Below are positions 42,029 through 51,797 of a DNA stretch of 64,000 bases, in pieces (the stretch's first letter is position 1; every line of letters starts with the position of its first letter). The position numbers were made by a program, and so were the translations under genes. The notes under the pieces were generated by a model. The model saw only the letters and a list, made by a program, of their open reading frames with translations. It had not been told where the DNA came from and searched no databases. This DNA comes from Undibacterium sp049340185 (lineage in GTDB: Bacteria; Pseudomonadota; Gammaproteobacteria; Burkholderiales; Burkholderiaceae_D). The DNA is taken from NCBI RefSeq assembly GCF_049340185.1, contig NZ_JBMPPC010000001.1:310001-374000 (forward strand), written 5' to 3'.

Positions 42029-42832
42029 TTGTCATTTCCCAATTTTATTGAACAAGCGTTAATGCTTGCAGATCCTTCATGGGTGCCGATCTTACGGAGT
42101 GCCTTATCCGACTTGCAGCGCTCAGACTCTGCGTATTTGTCACAGTTAGAAAACGCTGATTTTTTACCAGAGGCTACCCGCTTATTCGCAGCGTTTGCAT
42201 TGCCGATCGATCGCGTCCGTTATGTATTAATTGGTGAAGGACCGTATCCAAGAGCGGAGAGTGCAACGGGTTTTTGCTTTATGGATGGCGCCGTAGGGGA
42301 TCTATGGTCTCCGGACCCGGGTGGCGGCTTATCGAAAAAAGTGAATCGTGCTACTTCTCTCCGCAATTTTATAAAAATGCTGCTGGTCGCAGACGGCTAT
42401 TTAACTGAAGCGGATACCTCTATTGCGGCGATGTCTGTCGTTGCAAGGCAAGCAAAATTACCAGATGCTGATTTGATTCAGACTTTGCCTGACTTACAAC
42501 AGAATTTATTGAACCAAGGATTTTTATTGCTGAACGCGACACTGGTTTTCAGGTCTGATGTCGCGCCGGCCAAAGATGCCAAAGCATGGCAACCATTCTT
42601 GCATCATATTTTGACTGCCCTCCATGAACGTCAAGCAAAATCAGAACCACAAGTGATGACAGCGGTGACTCTTGTCTTATGGGGAAAGATAGCAGAGCAG
42701 TTAAAGCAAATCCCGGTGACTGAATTGTTTTCACAGCAAATTGCAGAGCACCCGTATAACTTATCGTTTATTTGCAACAAAACGATGCAATCCTTTTTTA
42801 AACCCTTACGCTTATTGCAACGGTTGATTTAA
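42029..42832 (+). CDS. uracil-DNA-glycosylase-fold protein lacking the catalytic Asp
   Basis: A 267-residue protein whose order of motifs follows family-1 UDG. VRYVLIGEGPYPRAESATGF (63-82) aligns with the water-activating loop GQDPYH, but the catalytic Asp position is Gly71. LLLNATLVF with N169 aligns with the LLLN strand. TLVLWGKIAEQL matches the LLWG strand. HPYNLSF (241-247) aligns with HPSPLS and keeps the catalytic His. Overall shape is kept while the acid is lost, so ordinary uracil excision is doubtful. A TTG start is supported by AGGG six bases upstream. It begins eight bases after gspC. Confidence 0.6.
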   Translation: MSFPNFIEQALMLADPSWVPILRSALSDLQRSDSAYLSQLENADFLPEATRLFAAFALPIDRVRYVLIGEGPYPRAESATGFCFMDGAVGDLWSPDPGGGLSKKVNRATSLRNFIKMLLVADGYLTEADTSIAAMSVVARQAKLPDADLIQTLPDLQQNLLNQGFLLLNATLVFRSDVAPAKDAKAWQPFLHHILTALHERQAKSEPQVMTAVTLVLWGKIAEQLKQIPVTELFSQQIAEHPYNLSFICNKTMQSFFKPLRLLQRLI

Positions 42833-43091
42833 AAGAGGCCCGTACTTCATCGAAGACTGAGAAATACAAGTCTAAAATACAAGTCTATGGATTTATTCAT
42901 TATTTTACTTTTTTTCTTGCCGATTTTTATCTGAGTATTGCCCATTTATCTACCGTCTTTGAGAAATTAGAGTCCCGTCAATATGACATCAGAGATAGAT
43001 CAAAGGATCTGCTTAAAATTCGTCATCCTTCATTGTTTATCGGTGATACGATAATGAATAGTCGATACAGATCAGGCAATGAAGATCAAAC

Positions 43092-44348
43092 ATGCTGAAG
43101 AAAATTGAAATAAAGCAGCTGCGAGTTGGTATGTATGTACAGGAATTATGTAGTTCCTGGATGGATACACCGTTCTGGCAAAAATCTTTCATGATTGATG
43201 ATCAAAACATCTTAACCAAGGTTTTGAGCACCAAAATTAAAGAAGCCTGGATCGATACCAGCAAAGGGGTAGATGTCTATGTAGAGGCTGAGCCAGAGCC
43301 TCCGGTTCCTGCAATTCATGTGGCAGAGCCTGAAGTCGTCGCGATAGTTAAGCCTGCTCCGCCTCCTCTCAGCGAGATTCCCAGCGTTTCGATGGAAGAC
43401 GAAGTCGGGCGAGCTGCGAAGATTGTGACCCGATCCAAGCAGGCTGTATTTTCGATGTTTAATGAAGCCCGCATGGGTAAGGCCATCGAAGTCGAAAACG
43501 TCCTGCCTTTGGTCGATGAAATAGCAAGCTCTGTCATGCGGAATTCTGGTGCGTTGATTGGTCTGGCGAGGTTGAAAACCAAAGACGACTACACGTATAT
43601 GCACTCTATCGCTGTCTGTGCTTTGATGATTGCTTTATCCAAGCAATTGGGTCTGAGTGACGAGCAAACACGCGAAGCCGGTCTGGCCGGCCTATTGCAT
43701 GACATTGGTAAGATGATGGTGGCCGATGATATTTTGAATAAACCGGGTAAGTTGACAGACGCCGAGTTCGTCTCAGTTAAACAGCATCCTGTCGCAGGTT
43801 ATAAAATGTTGCTTGAAGTCGAGGGGATTAGCGACGTGGCGCTCGATGTGTGCTTGCATCACCATGAAAAGGTTGATGGCTCAGGTTATCCAGAGCGGTT
43901 AAAAGGTGAACAGATCAGCCTTTTTGCGAAGATGGGGGCGGTTTGCGACGTCTATGATGCAATCACTTCGAACCGTCCGTACAAGCAAGGTTGGTGTCCG
44001 GCAGAGTCCGTTAAAAAAATGGCGGAGTGGAGTAAGGGGCATTTTGATGAGGCGGTATTTCAGGCTTTTGTCCGAAGTATCGGCATCTTCCCGGTCGGCA
44101 CTCTGGTGCGCTTAGAATCGGGCCGGCTCGGTGTTGTTGTCGAGCAGCAGACTGGTAAGTCTTTGTTGTCGCCAAAGGTGAAGGTATTTTTTTCTATTAA
44201 ATCAATGGCGTATATCATGCCTGAGCTGCTTGATCTTGCAGGCCCAGGATTGCAAGATAAAATCGTAGCCCGCGAGGATGCGGTCAAGTGGGGGCTGAAG
44301 GATATTAATCGCTATTGGTTAGGGGATGCTTCAACGCCTGGTAATTGA
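43092..44348 (+). CDS. HD-GYP domain c-di-GMP phosphodiesterase
   Basis: A 418-residue cytoplasmic protein with an N-terminal DUF3391 domain (LKKIEIKQLRVGMYVQEL, residues 1-about 90), a Pro/Glu linker, and an HD-GYP domain. The HD pair sits in LAGLLHDIGKMM, and HHEKVDGSGYPERLKG contains the GYP signature. VCDVYDAITSNRPYKQG follows as expected. The family hydrolyses cyclic di-GMP, often controlling motility, biofilm and exoprotease output. It is followed by a strong bidirectional terminator. Confidence 0.92.
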   Translation: MLKKIEIKQLRVGMYVQELCSSWMDTPFWQKSFMIDDQNILTKVLSTKIKEAWIDTSKGVDVYVEAEPEPPVPAIHVAEPEVVAIVKPAPPPLSEIPSVSMEDEVGRAAKIVTRSKQAVFSMFNEARMGKAIEVENVLPLVDEIASSVMRNSGALIGLARLKTKDDYTYMHSIAVCALMIALSKQLGLSDEQTREAGLAGLLHDIGKMMVADDILNKPGKLTDAEFVSVKQHPVAGYKMLLEVEGISDVALDVCLHHHEKVDGSGYPERLKGEQISLFAKMGAVCDVYDAITSNRPYKQGWCPAESVKKMAEWSKGHFDEAVFQAFVRSIGIFPVGTLVRLESGRLGVVVEQQTGKSLLSPKVKVFFSIKSMAYIMPELLDLAGPGLQDKIVAREDAVKWGLKDINRYWLGDASTPGN

Positions 44349-44383
44349 TGGCGTGATTCGATAGTGGACATGTTGGGCAGAAT

Positions 44384-44415
44384 AAAAAAGCACCTCTTCG
44401 TGAGGTGCTTTTTTT
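44384..44415. terminator. terminator after the HD-GYP gene
   Basis: GCACCTC and GAGGTGC pair around TTCGT, flanked by A6 on the left and T7 on the right, so the hairpin can act on both strands. It sits 36 bases after the HD-GYP stop. Confidence 0.88.
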
Positions 44416-44600
44416 ATGGGGGATGTTGATGCCTTGTGAAGTCAGCTGAGCTAAAGTCAGCTAAGCGTGACATAGTCAAAGAACGAAATAATCAAATCGG
44501 GAGATAAGTTAACCTGACAGGCTGGCTGGTAATCTAGATCTCACTTTTGTGCTGTCCTGCTTCACTCTTGCTCCCGGTTCGCTAACTTACTAACAAACTT

Positions 44601-44618
44601 TAAGTTCATATGAACTTA
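44601..44618. repeat. 18-bp perfect palindrome at the end of the quinone oxidoreductase gene
   Basis: TAAGTTCATATGAACTTA is its own reverse complement and includes the minus-strand stop codon at 44616-44618. It could fold as a small hairpin ending the gene, or be a protein-binding site. Confidence 0.55.
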
Positions 44619-45596
44619 TTTTTCGGGTTGGATAACGACTTTACCTGTTACTTTGCGCGCTGATATATCGTTCAGCGCGATTGCAGTATCTTTTAATGCA
44701 TAACGACCAGAGATATGCGGTTTGATTTTACCTTCGGCTAACCAGCCCATCAGTTCGCGCATTGCTGCCATATTCGCTTTGGGTTCACGTTTGGCAAATT
44801 CACCCCAAAATACGCCGACTAAAGACGCACCTTTGAGCAGCGTCAGGTTTAAAGGTAGTTTAGGAATTTCACCGTTTGCAAATCCGATCACGAGATAGCG
44901 TCCGCGCCATGCGATGGAGCGAAATGCTGGCTCTGCGTAAATGCCACCGACCGGATCGTAAATCACATCCGGACCTTTACCATCGGTGGCGGCTTTGATC
45001 GCTTCACGCAAATCTTCGGTGCTGTAATTGATGGTCAGATCTGCACCATGCTCTTTACAGATAGCCAGTTTTTCATCGGAGGAAGCTGCCGCAATAACGC
45101 GTGCACCTAATGCTTTGCCAATTTCTATCGCTGCCAGACCGACACCGCCTGCCGCGCCAAGTACCAGCATGGTTTCGCCTGCTTTGAGTTGAGCGCGATC
45201 AACAACCGCATGATGTGATGTGCCATAAGTTAGTGTGATGGCCGCAGCGGTATCAAAATCCATATCAGGAGGCATAGGCATTACAGCCTGAGCAGGGGCG
45301 ATTACTTGCTGGGCAAATGCACCGTGTCCGATGAAGGCAATGACCTTGTCACCCACATTTATCTTGCTGACACCCTCACCGACGGCGCGTACAACACCAG
45401 AAAGTTCACTGCCAGGAGTGAACGGCAGCTCAGGTTTAAATTGATATTTATTCTGGATGATCAAGACGTCGGGAAAGTTAACACCGGCTGCTTTGACATC
45501 GATGACAACTTGTCCGGCACCGGCTACCAAGTCCGGTAAATCTTCTACTACCAGCGTGTCGGGTAAGCCCCAGGCTTTGCACAATACCGCTTTCAT
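44616..45596 (-). CDS. zinc-independent NADPH:quinone oxidoreductase (MDR family)
   Basis: A 326-residue medium-chain reductase of the quinone oxidoreductase group. The N-terminal GroES-like domain has VKAAGVNFPDVLIIQNKYQF and the nucleotide-binding domain has LVLGAAGGVGLAAIEIGKAL. Cys ligands for structural zinc are absent. It reduces quinones or acts on enoyl compounds with NADPH; the physiological substrate is unknown. It is divergent from surE with about 108 bases between. Confidence 0.88.
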   Translation of the reverse strand: MKAVLCKAWGLPDTLVVEDLPDLVAGAGQVVIDVKAAGVNFPDVLIIQNKYQFKPELPFTPGSELSGVVRAVGEGVSKINVGDKVIAFIGHGAFAQQVIAPAQAVMPMPPDMDFDTAAAITLTYGTSHHAVVDRAQLKAGETMLVLGAAGGVGLAAIEIGKALGARVIAAASSDEKLAICKEHGADLTINYSTEDLREAIKAATDGKGPDVIYDPVGGIYAEPAFRSIAWRGRYLVIGFANGEIPKLPLNLTLLKGASLVGVFWGEFAKREPKANMAAMRELMGWLAEGKIKPHISGRYALKDTAIALNDISARKVTGKVVIQPEK

Positions 45597-45704
45597 GTTT
45601 TTGTCTCCTGATTAAAATAGTACGGTCGTTTGATTTTATGATTATGCCGTAAAAAACTACTTGTTGTCTGATTTTACAAAGTTGCATCGGTTAAAATGTT
45701 CATC

Positions 45705-46454
45705 ATGAAAATCCTGATCAGTAATGACGATGGTTACCTTGCGCCCGGCATCATTGCCCTGGCAGATGCTTTATCCTCGATCGCAGAGGTGACCGTAGTA
45801 GCGCCGGATAGTAACCGTTCTGGCAGTTCCAACGCGTTGACGCTGGATCGTCCCCTGTCTGCCTATCGTGCGGCTAATGGTTATTATTTCGTGAATGGTA
45901 CGCCCTCAGATTGCGTTCATATCGCTTTGACGGCAATCATGCAGACCAGACCCGATTTGATTGTATCTGGTATCAATCAAGGACAAAACATGGGTGACGA
46001 TACCTTGTACTCCGGTACCGTTGCCGCAGCGACTGAGGGGTATTTGTTTGGTATTCCTGCAATCGCGTTCTCTCAGGTGGAAAAGGGCTGGTCACATCTC
46101 GATTCTGCGGCAAGAACCGCGCGTGAGATGATAGAACAAGGTTTTCCGACTTTGAGTCAGCCGTTTTTGTTGAATGTGAATATTCCTAATCTAGATTATG
46201 CGCAGATCAAGGGAGTTAAAGCCGCTAGATTAGGAAAGCGTCATACGTCTGAACCGGTGATTAAAGCACGTGATCCACATGGCCGGGATATCTATTGGAT
46301 CGGTCCGCCAGGTATGGCAAAAGATGCTGGTGAGGGAACCGATTTTTATGTGACAGGGCAGGGTTATGTATCACTGACGCCGTTGCAAATTGATTTAACC
46401 AATATGCGCCAATTGGCGCAATTGCAAAGTGAATTCGGAGCTGGCGAGATATGA
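45705..46454 (+). CDS. surE: 5'/3'-nucleotidase SurE
   Basis: A 249-residue metal-dependent phosphatase acting on nucleoside monophosphates during stress and stationary phase. The opening MKILISNDDGYLAPGI carries the metal-binding DD, and VVAPDSNRSGSSNALT, NGTPSDCVHIALT and VSGINQGQNMGDDTLYSGTV are characteristic. I chose the ATG that directly starts this motif (45705) over an in-frame ATG three codons earlier. It overlaps pcm by four bases. Confidence 0.96.
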   Translation: MKILISNDDGYLAPGIIALADALSSIAEVTVVAPDSNRSGSSNALTLDRPLSAYRAANGYYFVNGTPSDCVHIALTAIMQTRPDLIVSGINQGQNMGDDTLYSGTVAAATEGYLFGIPAIAFSQVEKGWSHLDSAARTAREMIEQGFPTLSQPFLLNVNIPNLDYAQIKGVKAARLGKRHTSEPVIKARDPHGRDIYWIGPPGMAKDAGEGTDFYVTGQGYVSLTPLQIDLTNMRQLAQLQSEFGAGEI

Positions 46455-47314
46455 ATAAGGACGGCAAACGCTTCCCTCTCAGCTTGTCCTCGGTCGTTGA
46501 TGCGCCAGGTAAAGCCACAAGCCGGCCGGTACATTCTCCAAAGACGGCAACGCAGCAAACGGCAATGCAAAACGCGATGACGCATGGGCCTGTAAAAAAA
46601 CAATTTGCCACTGGTCAGCCGATGTCTGACGGTAACATCAGTCAGAATAAAATCACACTCGAATCATCTCGTGGCAGTCCGTTGGTATCGGATGCGGTGC
46701 GGCGTGCGATGGTCGCCCGGGTGGCGCAGCAGGGCGTCAAGGATCAGCTTGTGTTATCCGCGTTGGATGCAATACCAAGACATCTCTTTGTGCAGTCAGG
46801 GTTGGCTAGCCAGGCTTATATTGATGCCTCACTTCCTATCGGCCATCATCAGACTATTTCACAACCGTATATTGTCGCCCGAATGACAGAGATTATGCGT
46901 GATGGTGGCACTCTACACCGTGTGCTGGAAATTGGTACGGGCTGCGGATATCAGGCTGCCGTATTATCGCTGGTGGCAAAAGAGGTGTTTTCTATCGAGC
47001 GCATAAAAGCTCTGCATGAGCTGGCGAAAAACAATTTGCGACCGATGCGGATTGCGAATATTCGCTTGCATTACGGCGATGGCATGCTCGGATTGCCTCA
47101 GGTCGCGCCGTTTGACGGTATCATTATGGCTGCAGCAGGAATGGAAGTGCCCAAAGCGCTGCTGGAGCAACTGACAATAGGTGGACGTTTAATTGCTCCT
47201 GTCGGTGGGGCCAAGCAAGTTCTGCAATTAATTCAACGTACGGCGAAAAATGAGTGGAAAAGTTCTGTACTGGAACACTGTCATTTCGTCCCTTTGCACC
47301 AAGGCGTGATCTGA
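46451..47314 (+). CDS. pcm: protein-L-isoaspartate O-methyltransferase
   Basis: A 287-residue SAM-dependent repair enzyme that methylates isoaspartyl residues in aged proteins. Motif I VLEIGTGCGYQAAVLS, the substrate loop LPIGHHQTISQPYIVARMTE and DGIIMAAAGMEVPKALLEQL are typical. The first about 75 residues are a low-complexity extension absent from E. coli Pcm; an internal start closer to the core (for example MVARVAQQG) cannot be excluded. It lies between surE and nlpD, the standard order. Confidence 0.94.
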   Translation: MNKDGKRFPLSLSSVVDAPGKATSRPVHSPKTATQQTAMQNAMTHGPVKKQFATGQPMSDGNISQNKITLESSRGSPLVSDAVRRAMVARVAQQGVKDQLVLSALDAIPRHLFVQSGLASQAYIDASLPIGHHQTISQPYIVARMTEIMRDGGTLHRVLEIGTGCGYQAAVLSLVAKEVFSIERIKALHELAKNNLRPMRIANIRLHYGDGMLGLPQVAPFDGIIMAAAGMEVPKALLEQLTIGGRLIAPVGGAKQVLQLIQRTAKNEWKSSVLEHCHFVPLHQGVI

Positions 47315-47350
47315 TCTCGAAGCGCGCATGTTTAATCAAGTGAATTAGTA

Positions 47351-48322
47351 ATGAGTATGAAGAAATTAAAATTAGCCGCAGGATCAATTTTGCTGGCATT
47401 GGTCAGTGCCTGTAGCACGACGCCAAATAATGCCCCGGTGGTCGAGCGTGGCACTGATAACAGCAATCCCGATACCTTAAAAGGATCGGCAACGACTTCG
47501 ACTAAACCGGTTGCTAAGCCGGTAGATACCCGCAATACTTACATCGTTAAAAAAGGCGACACTTTATTTCGTATCGCCTTGGATCACGGTCAAAGTTACA
47601 GCGATATCGTGACCTGGAATAATCTTAAAAATCCGAATGACATCAAGGTTGATCAGGTACTACGCGTAGCGCCTCCTGATGGTAGTGCCACAGTACAGAC
47701 CGCTGCCGTCATTGCGAGCCCTGGCGTGGAGGTCCGACCTTTATCATCGGTGAATCCGTCAACGAATAAAACCTCTCCGCGTGGCGATAAACGACCTTAT
47801 TCCGAAGCGACGCTGGCCGATATGCAAAAATCAGATGCGCCAAATGCGTCCCTTGCTTCTGTCGTTCCGCCAGCCCTTGCCAATGCTCCAAAAACCGAAG
47901 TGACGACTCCATCTAAACCGGCTGACGTGATTCCAGTACCTGTCGATGGTGAGGCGGTTGACTGGATGTGGCCTGCAGATGGTAAGGTCATTGCGGGCTA
48001 TGACGAGGCTAAAAATAAGGGCTTGGATATTTCGGGTAAATTGGGACAGGATGTCTTGGCCGCAGGTGCCGGTAAGGTCATGTATGCAGGTAGCGGGATA
48101 CGCGGTTATGGTAATCTTGTTATCATCAAGCACACCAGCACCTTGCTTTCGGCTTATGCGCACAACAAAGCGATTTTAGTTAAAGAAGGTCAGGCGATTA
48201 ATAAAGGGCAAAAAATCGCAGAAATGGGAAATTCAGATAGTGATGCGGTCAAGCTGCATTTTGAAATTCGTCAACAAGGTAAGCCGGTTGATCCTTCAAA
48301 ATTTTTGCCACGTCAGCAGTAA
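47351..48322 (+). CDS. nlpD: lipoprotein NlpD (LysM + degenerate M23)
   Basis: 323 residues. A lipobox LLALVSAC gives an outer-membrane lipoprotein. LysM (NTYIVKKGDTLFRIALDHGQ) binds peptidoglycan, a Pro-rich linker follows, and the C-terminal LytM/M23 domain lacks the first metal His (NKGLDI in place of HxGxD), as in activators of the cell-division amidase AmiC. The rpoS promoter commonly lies inside or after this gene in gammaproteobacteria; here 93 bases separate them. Confidence 0.94.
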   Translation: MSMKKLKLAAGSILLALVSACSTTPNNAPVVERGTDNSNPDTLKGSATTSTKPVAKPVDTRNTYIVKKGDTLFRIALDHGQSYSDIVTWNNLKNPNDIKVDQVLRVAPPDGSATVQTAAVIASPGVEVRPLSSVNPSTNKTSPRGDKRPYSEATLADMQKSDAPNASLASVVPPALANAPKTEVTTPSKPADVIPVPVDGEAVDWMWPADGKVIAGYDEAKNKGLDISGKLGQDVLAAGAGKVMYAGSGIRGYGNLVIIKHTSTLLSAYAHNKAILVKEGQAINKGQKIAEMGNSDSDAVKLHFEIRQQGKPVDPSKFLPRQQ

Positions 48323-48415
48323 GAGTGAGTGATATCAACACCTGTCGATCAACATAGTTCCGGTGAGTCTGCTAACCATCATTAAAATAGGATAAGTCGT
48401 TTTATTAACTCAACT

Positions 48416-49471
48416 ATGCCGAAAACTTCCTCCAAGCATCAACTGCAATCGACTGAAATAGATGAAGATCAGGAGCGCCGCGTTGATGTGGCGACTGAGC
48501 AGTTGGCTGTACCCTCAGACTTCTCTGAAGACGAGGGTGACGAAGTTCAGGATAATCAGGATGGACAAAGCGATAATCCTGTTTCATTAATCGTCGCACC
48601 GATTGATGAATTAAAAACGGTACTAGCTGCGGAATTATCCACTGATACGACGCAACATTATCTGAATCAGATCGGTACGCGACCACTGTTTGCAGTCGCA
48701 GAAGAGCTGCATTATGCGACCTTGGCGAAGCAGGGAAATTTTGAAGCTCGTCAAAAAATGATTGAGCATAATTTGCGTCTGGTTGTCTCGATCGCCAAAC
48801 ACTACATCAATCGCGGAGTGGCTCTGCTCGACATGATCGAGGAGGGTAATCTCGGTCTGATGCATGCCATCGATAAGTTTGAGCCTGAGCGTGGCTTCCG
48901 TTTTTCTACTTATGCCACCTGGTGGATACGCCAGAGCATTGAGCGCGCTATCATGAACCAGGCGCGAACTATTCGTTTGCCGGTGCATATGGTCCGCGAA
49001 CTGAATCAAATTCTTCGTGCAAAATATCATCTTGAGTCACAGCAGCATGATGGTCGTGATGCCGCACTGGAGGATATTGCGCATCTGGTAGACCGCCCGA
49101 TTGATGAGGTGCAAGATATTCTGGCGCTATCAGAACACGCAACCTCACTTGATACGCCGCTCGATAATGATCCGCAGTCTAGCCTGATGGATATGTTGCC
49201 TGGCGACAGTGAAGATACACCTGATATTCGCGCAGAGCATCACGAAATGACGATTCTGGTACGTGACTGGCTGTCTAAATTGCCGGATAAGCAAAGAATT
49301 GTGATTGTGCGCCGTTTTGGTCTGGATAACGATGATCCAGCTACTCTGGAAACCTTGGCCGATGAAATGGGTATTACCCGTGAGCGTGTGCGCCAGATTC
49401 AGCAAGAGGCGCTGATTAAGCTGAAGCGCTCATTTGCCTCGCGTGGCGTAGGCAGGGATGCTTTGTTGTAG
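48416..49471 (+). CDS. rpoS: stationary-phase sigma factor RpoS
   Basis: A 351-residue sigma-38. After an acidic N-terminal region come region 1.2 (TDTTQHYLNQIGTRPLFAVA), region 2 (MIEHNLRLVVSIAKHYINRG, LDMIEEGNLGLMHAIDKFEP, GFRFSTYATWWIRQSIERAI), region 3 and region 4 with helix-turn-helix LETLADEMGITRERVRQIQQ. It controls the general stress response. The surE-pcm-nlpD-rpoS order is the proteobacterial standard. Confidence 0.96.
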   Translation: MPKTSSKHQLQSTEIDEDQERRVDVATEQLAVPSDFSEDEGDEVQDNQDGQSDNPVSLIVAPIDELKTVLAAELSTDTTQHYLNQIGTRPLFAVAEELHYATLAKQGNFEARQKMIEHNLRLVVSIAKHYINRGVALLDMIEEGNLGLMHAIDKFEPERGFRFSTYATWWIRQSIERAIMNQARTIRLPVHMVRELNQILRAKYHLESQQHDGRDAALEDIAHLVDRPIDEVQDILALSEHATSLDTPLDNDPQSSLMDMLPGDSEDTPDIRAEHHEMTILVRDWLSKLPDKQRIVIVRRFGLDNDDPATLETLADEMGITRERVRQIQQEALIKLKRSFASRGVGRDALL

Positions 49472-49626
49472 TTGCGACTCCGTTTGGCAGCCTGTTTTTT
49501 TTGCCTGCGAAGGGTCTTGACGCAAATTCTCTGCATCAATTGCGGGTGACCAGTCAGATTCTCTTATAATCCCGCTTTCTGAATATTTCCTAATCTGCAT
49601 GGCATGTATGTCATGTATTGTTCAAT

Positions 49627-50961
49627 ATGAAAACAATTAATATCCGCTCCCTTGATATGGACGCCCGCGGCGTTGGCCATATTGAAAATGAAGACGGCAG
49701 TCCTGGTAAAGTTGTCTTTGTCGAGGGAGCTTTGCCAGGCGAAGAAGTGGGCTTTCAAACTTTCAGGAAAAAGCCAAGCTGGGAAGCCGCAACGATGACG
49801 CAACTGGTGCACGAATCTTCACAAAGGGTGAAGCCTAAATGTGCCTACTTCGGTCTGTGTGGCGGTTGCTCTATGCAGCATCTGGATGCCAGTGCGCAGG
49901 TTGCAATGAAGCAGCGGGTGCTGGAGGACAATCTCTGGCATCTCGGTAAGGTTAAGGCAGATACCATGTTGCGCCCAATTTATGGCCCCACCTGGGGATA
50001 TCGTTACCGTGCTCGTTTGTCGGTGCGTAATGTGCAGAAAAAAGGTACCGTGCTGGTCGGTTTTCACGAGAAAAAATCCCGTTACGTCGCCAATATGGAA
50101 ACTTGCGAAATACTACCGCCGCATGTCTCCGCAATGTTGATGCCGCTGCGCGCCCTGGTCGCAAGTTTGTCTATTGTTGATGAGTTACCGCAAATTGAAC
50201 TTGGTATCGGCGAGGGCGTGACTGCGATGGTCTTGCGCATCATGGCACCTTTGAGTGCTGACGATGAGGTGAAATTACGGGTGTTTGCAGATCAATATGC
50301 TGTTCAGTGGTGGTTGCAGACAAAAGGTCCGGAGACCGCAACGCCGTTTTATCCCGAGCAAAGCGAATTGCATTATCTATTGCCAGAGTTTGGTATCAAG
50401 ATGCCGTTTAAACCGACCGATTTTACGCAGGTCAACCACCATATCAACCGCGTACTGGTCGAGCGCGCCTTGCGTATGCTGGATGTTCAGGCAGATGAGC
50501 GGATTGCGGATTTGTTCTGCGGTCTGGGTAATTTCACTTTACCCATTGCGACGATGGCGAAAGAGGTTGTGGGTATTGAGGGGAGTGATACCTTGACTGA
50601 GCGCGCGCAAGAAAATGCGCTGGCGAACGGATTGCATAAATCAACCTCATTCAGCACGCGGAATTTATTTGAAATTACGGCGCAAGATTTTGTTGCTCTA
50701 GGTAAATTTGACCGCTTCCTGGTCGATCCACCTCGCGACGGCGCGATGGCGGTATGTCAGGCTTTGATTGATTTGGGTGATATTGCTCCAGAGCTGAAGC
50801 CTAAGCGTATCGTCTACGTCTCATGCAGTCCGTCTACTTTGGCAAGAGATGCTGGCATGTTAGTCAGTCAGGCGGGCTATAGACTGAGCTTTGCGGGCGT
50901 CGTTAATATGTTTCCGCATACCTCTCATGTGGAATCGATGGCAGTTTTTGACTTAATTTGA
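49627..50961 (+). CDS. rlmD: 23S rRNA m5U1939 methyltransferase RlmD
   Basis: 444 residues. A TRAM domain (1-about 60, IRSLDMDARGVGHI) is followed by a 4Fe-4S site (CAYFGLCGGC with a further Cys in METCEILPP), then the SAM-methyltransferase core with IADLFCGLGNFTLPIA, DPPRDGA and the catalytic Cys in VYVSCSPSTLARD. I chose ATG 49627; a TTG three codons earlier is open but unneeded. Confidence 0.94.
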   Translation: MKTINIRSLDMDARGVGHIENEDGSPGKVVFVEGALPGEEVGFQTFRKKPSWEAATMTQLVHESSQRVKPKCAYFGLCGGCSMQHLDASAQVAMKQRVLEDNLWHLGKVKADTMLRPIYGPTWGYRYRARLSVRNVQKKGTVLVGFHEKKSRYVANMETCEILPPHVSAMLMPLRALVASLSIVDELPQIELGIGEGVTAMVLRIMAPLSADDEVKLRVFADQYAVQWWLQTKGPETATPFYPEQSELHYLLPEFGIKMPFKPTDFTQVNHHINRVLVERALRMLDVQADERIADLFCGLGNFTLPIATMAKEVVGIEGSDTLTERAQENALANGLHKSTSFSTRNLFEITAQDFVALGKFDRFLVDPPRDGAMAVCQALIDLGDIAPELKPKRIVYVSCSPSTLARDAGMLVSQAGYRLSFAGVVNMFPHTSHVESMAVFDLI

Positions 50962-51305
50962 TTTCGCTATATTGTTTATACTGAGGGGGTGTATATTTTT
51001 AATGTGCCCGGTTATAGTGCGCATTTAGTATATATTTTAAGCATACTCCCTCCATTTTTGAAAAAACGGATGCATTTCGACTCTTTTTATAAGCGTTTAG
51101 CTGAATTCGTTAACATTGCTTAGCTTGTATCCAGACATCTTTTGCATGAAAGACTTGCAATTCATGTCAATAAAGAAAATAATTCTCAACGGTAATAGCT
51201 TTCATTGACAACTTACCTAGCTATTGCTGTTTCGTGATAAAATCTAAGGTTAGATGAATTCTTGAAATTTTGTCTTAACCCTTTCATTTTATTGGAGTTT
51301 TTTAG
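50962..51305. other. AT-rich gap upstream of ndk
   Basis: 344 bases without a recognised gene. GAGGGGGTGTAT (about 50983) and ATACTCCCTC (about 51043) are partly complementary and could form a long stem after rlmD. ndk's own ribosome-binding site GGAG lies at the right end. No known riboswitch was recognised. Confidence 0.4.
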
Positions 51306-51731
51306 ATGGCTATCGAACGCACATTGTCTATTATTAAGCCTGACGCAGTTGCAAAAAATGTGATTGGTCAAATTGTCAGCCGTTTTGAAGCAGCTGGTTT
51401 GAAAGTAGTTGCCGCTCGCCTGACACAGTTGTCACGTGCTGAAGCAGAAGGTTTCTACGCAGTTCACGCAGCTCGCCCATTTTTCAAGGATCTGGTTGAT
51501 TTCATGATCTCCGGTCCAGTTTTTGTGCAAGCGTTGGAAGGCGAAGGCGCGATTTTGAAAAATCGTGATCTGATGGGCGCAACTGATCCTAAGAAGGCAG
51601 AAAAAGGCACAATCCGTGCTGATTTCGCTGAATCCATCGACGCAAATGCAGTACACGGTTCCGACGCAGCTGAAACAGCGGCTGTCGAAATCGCTTACTT
51701 CTTCCCTGCGTTGAACGTGTACTCACGTTAA
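51306..51731 (+). CDS. ndk: nucleoside diphosphate kinase
   Basis: A 141-residue enzyme that balances nucleoside triphosphates by a phospho-histidine ping-pong. The N-terminal ERTLSIIKPDAVAKNVIGQI and the active-site His117 in NAVHGSDAAE are diagnostic. TTGGAG lies nine bases before the ATG. It heads the long ndk-to-hflC gene run. Confidence 0.97.
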   Translation: MAIERTLSIIKPDAVAKNVIGQIVSRFEAAGLKVVAARLTQLSRAEAEGFYAVHAARPFFKDLVDFMISGPVFVQALEGEGAILKNRDLMGATDPKKAEKGTIRADFAESIDANAVHGSDAAETAAVEIAYFFPALNVYSR

Positions 51732-51797
51732 TCGTTTTATTGTAACGTCGCCTTGTATTTGCCTGATTGCAGAGGCAAGGCGTGAAAGAAGATGTAT

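Noticed and set aside
42549..42734. Antisense and overlapping long frames throughout the window
   Set aside because: These frames lie fully inside well-supported genes and show no domain signal; they are shadows of codon bias.
45597..45704. TetR-type operator between the quinone oxidoreductase gene and surE (ACGGTCGT...ATGCCGT)
   Set aside because: The half-sites are not convincingly symmetric and no regulator is adjacent.
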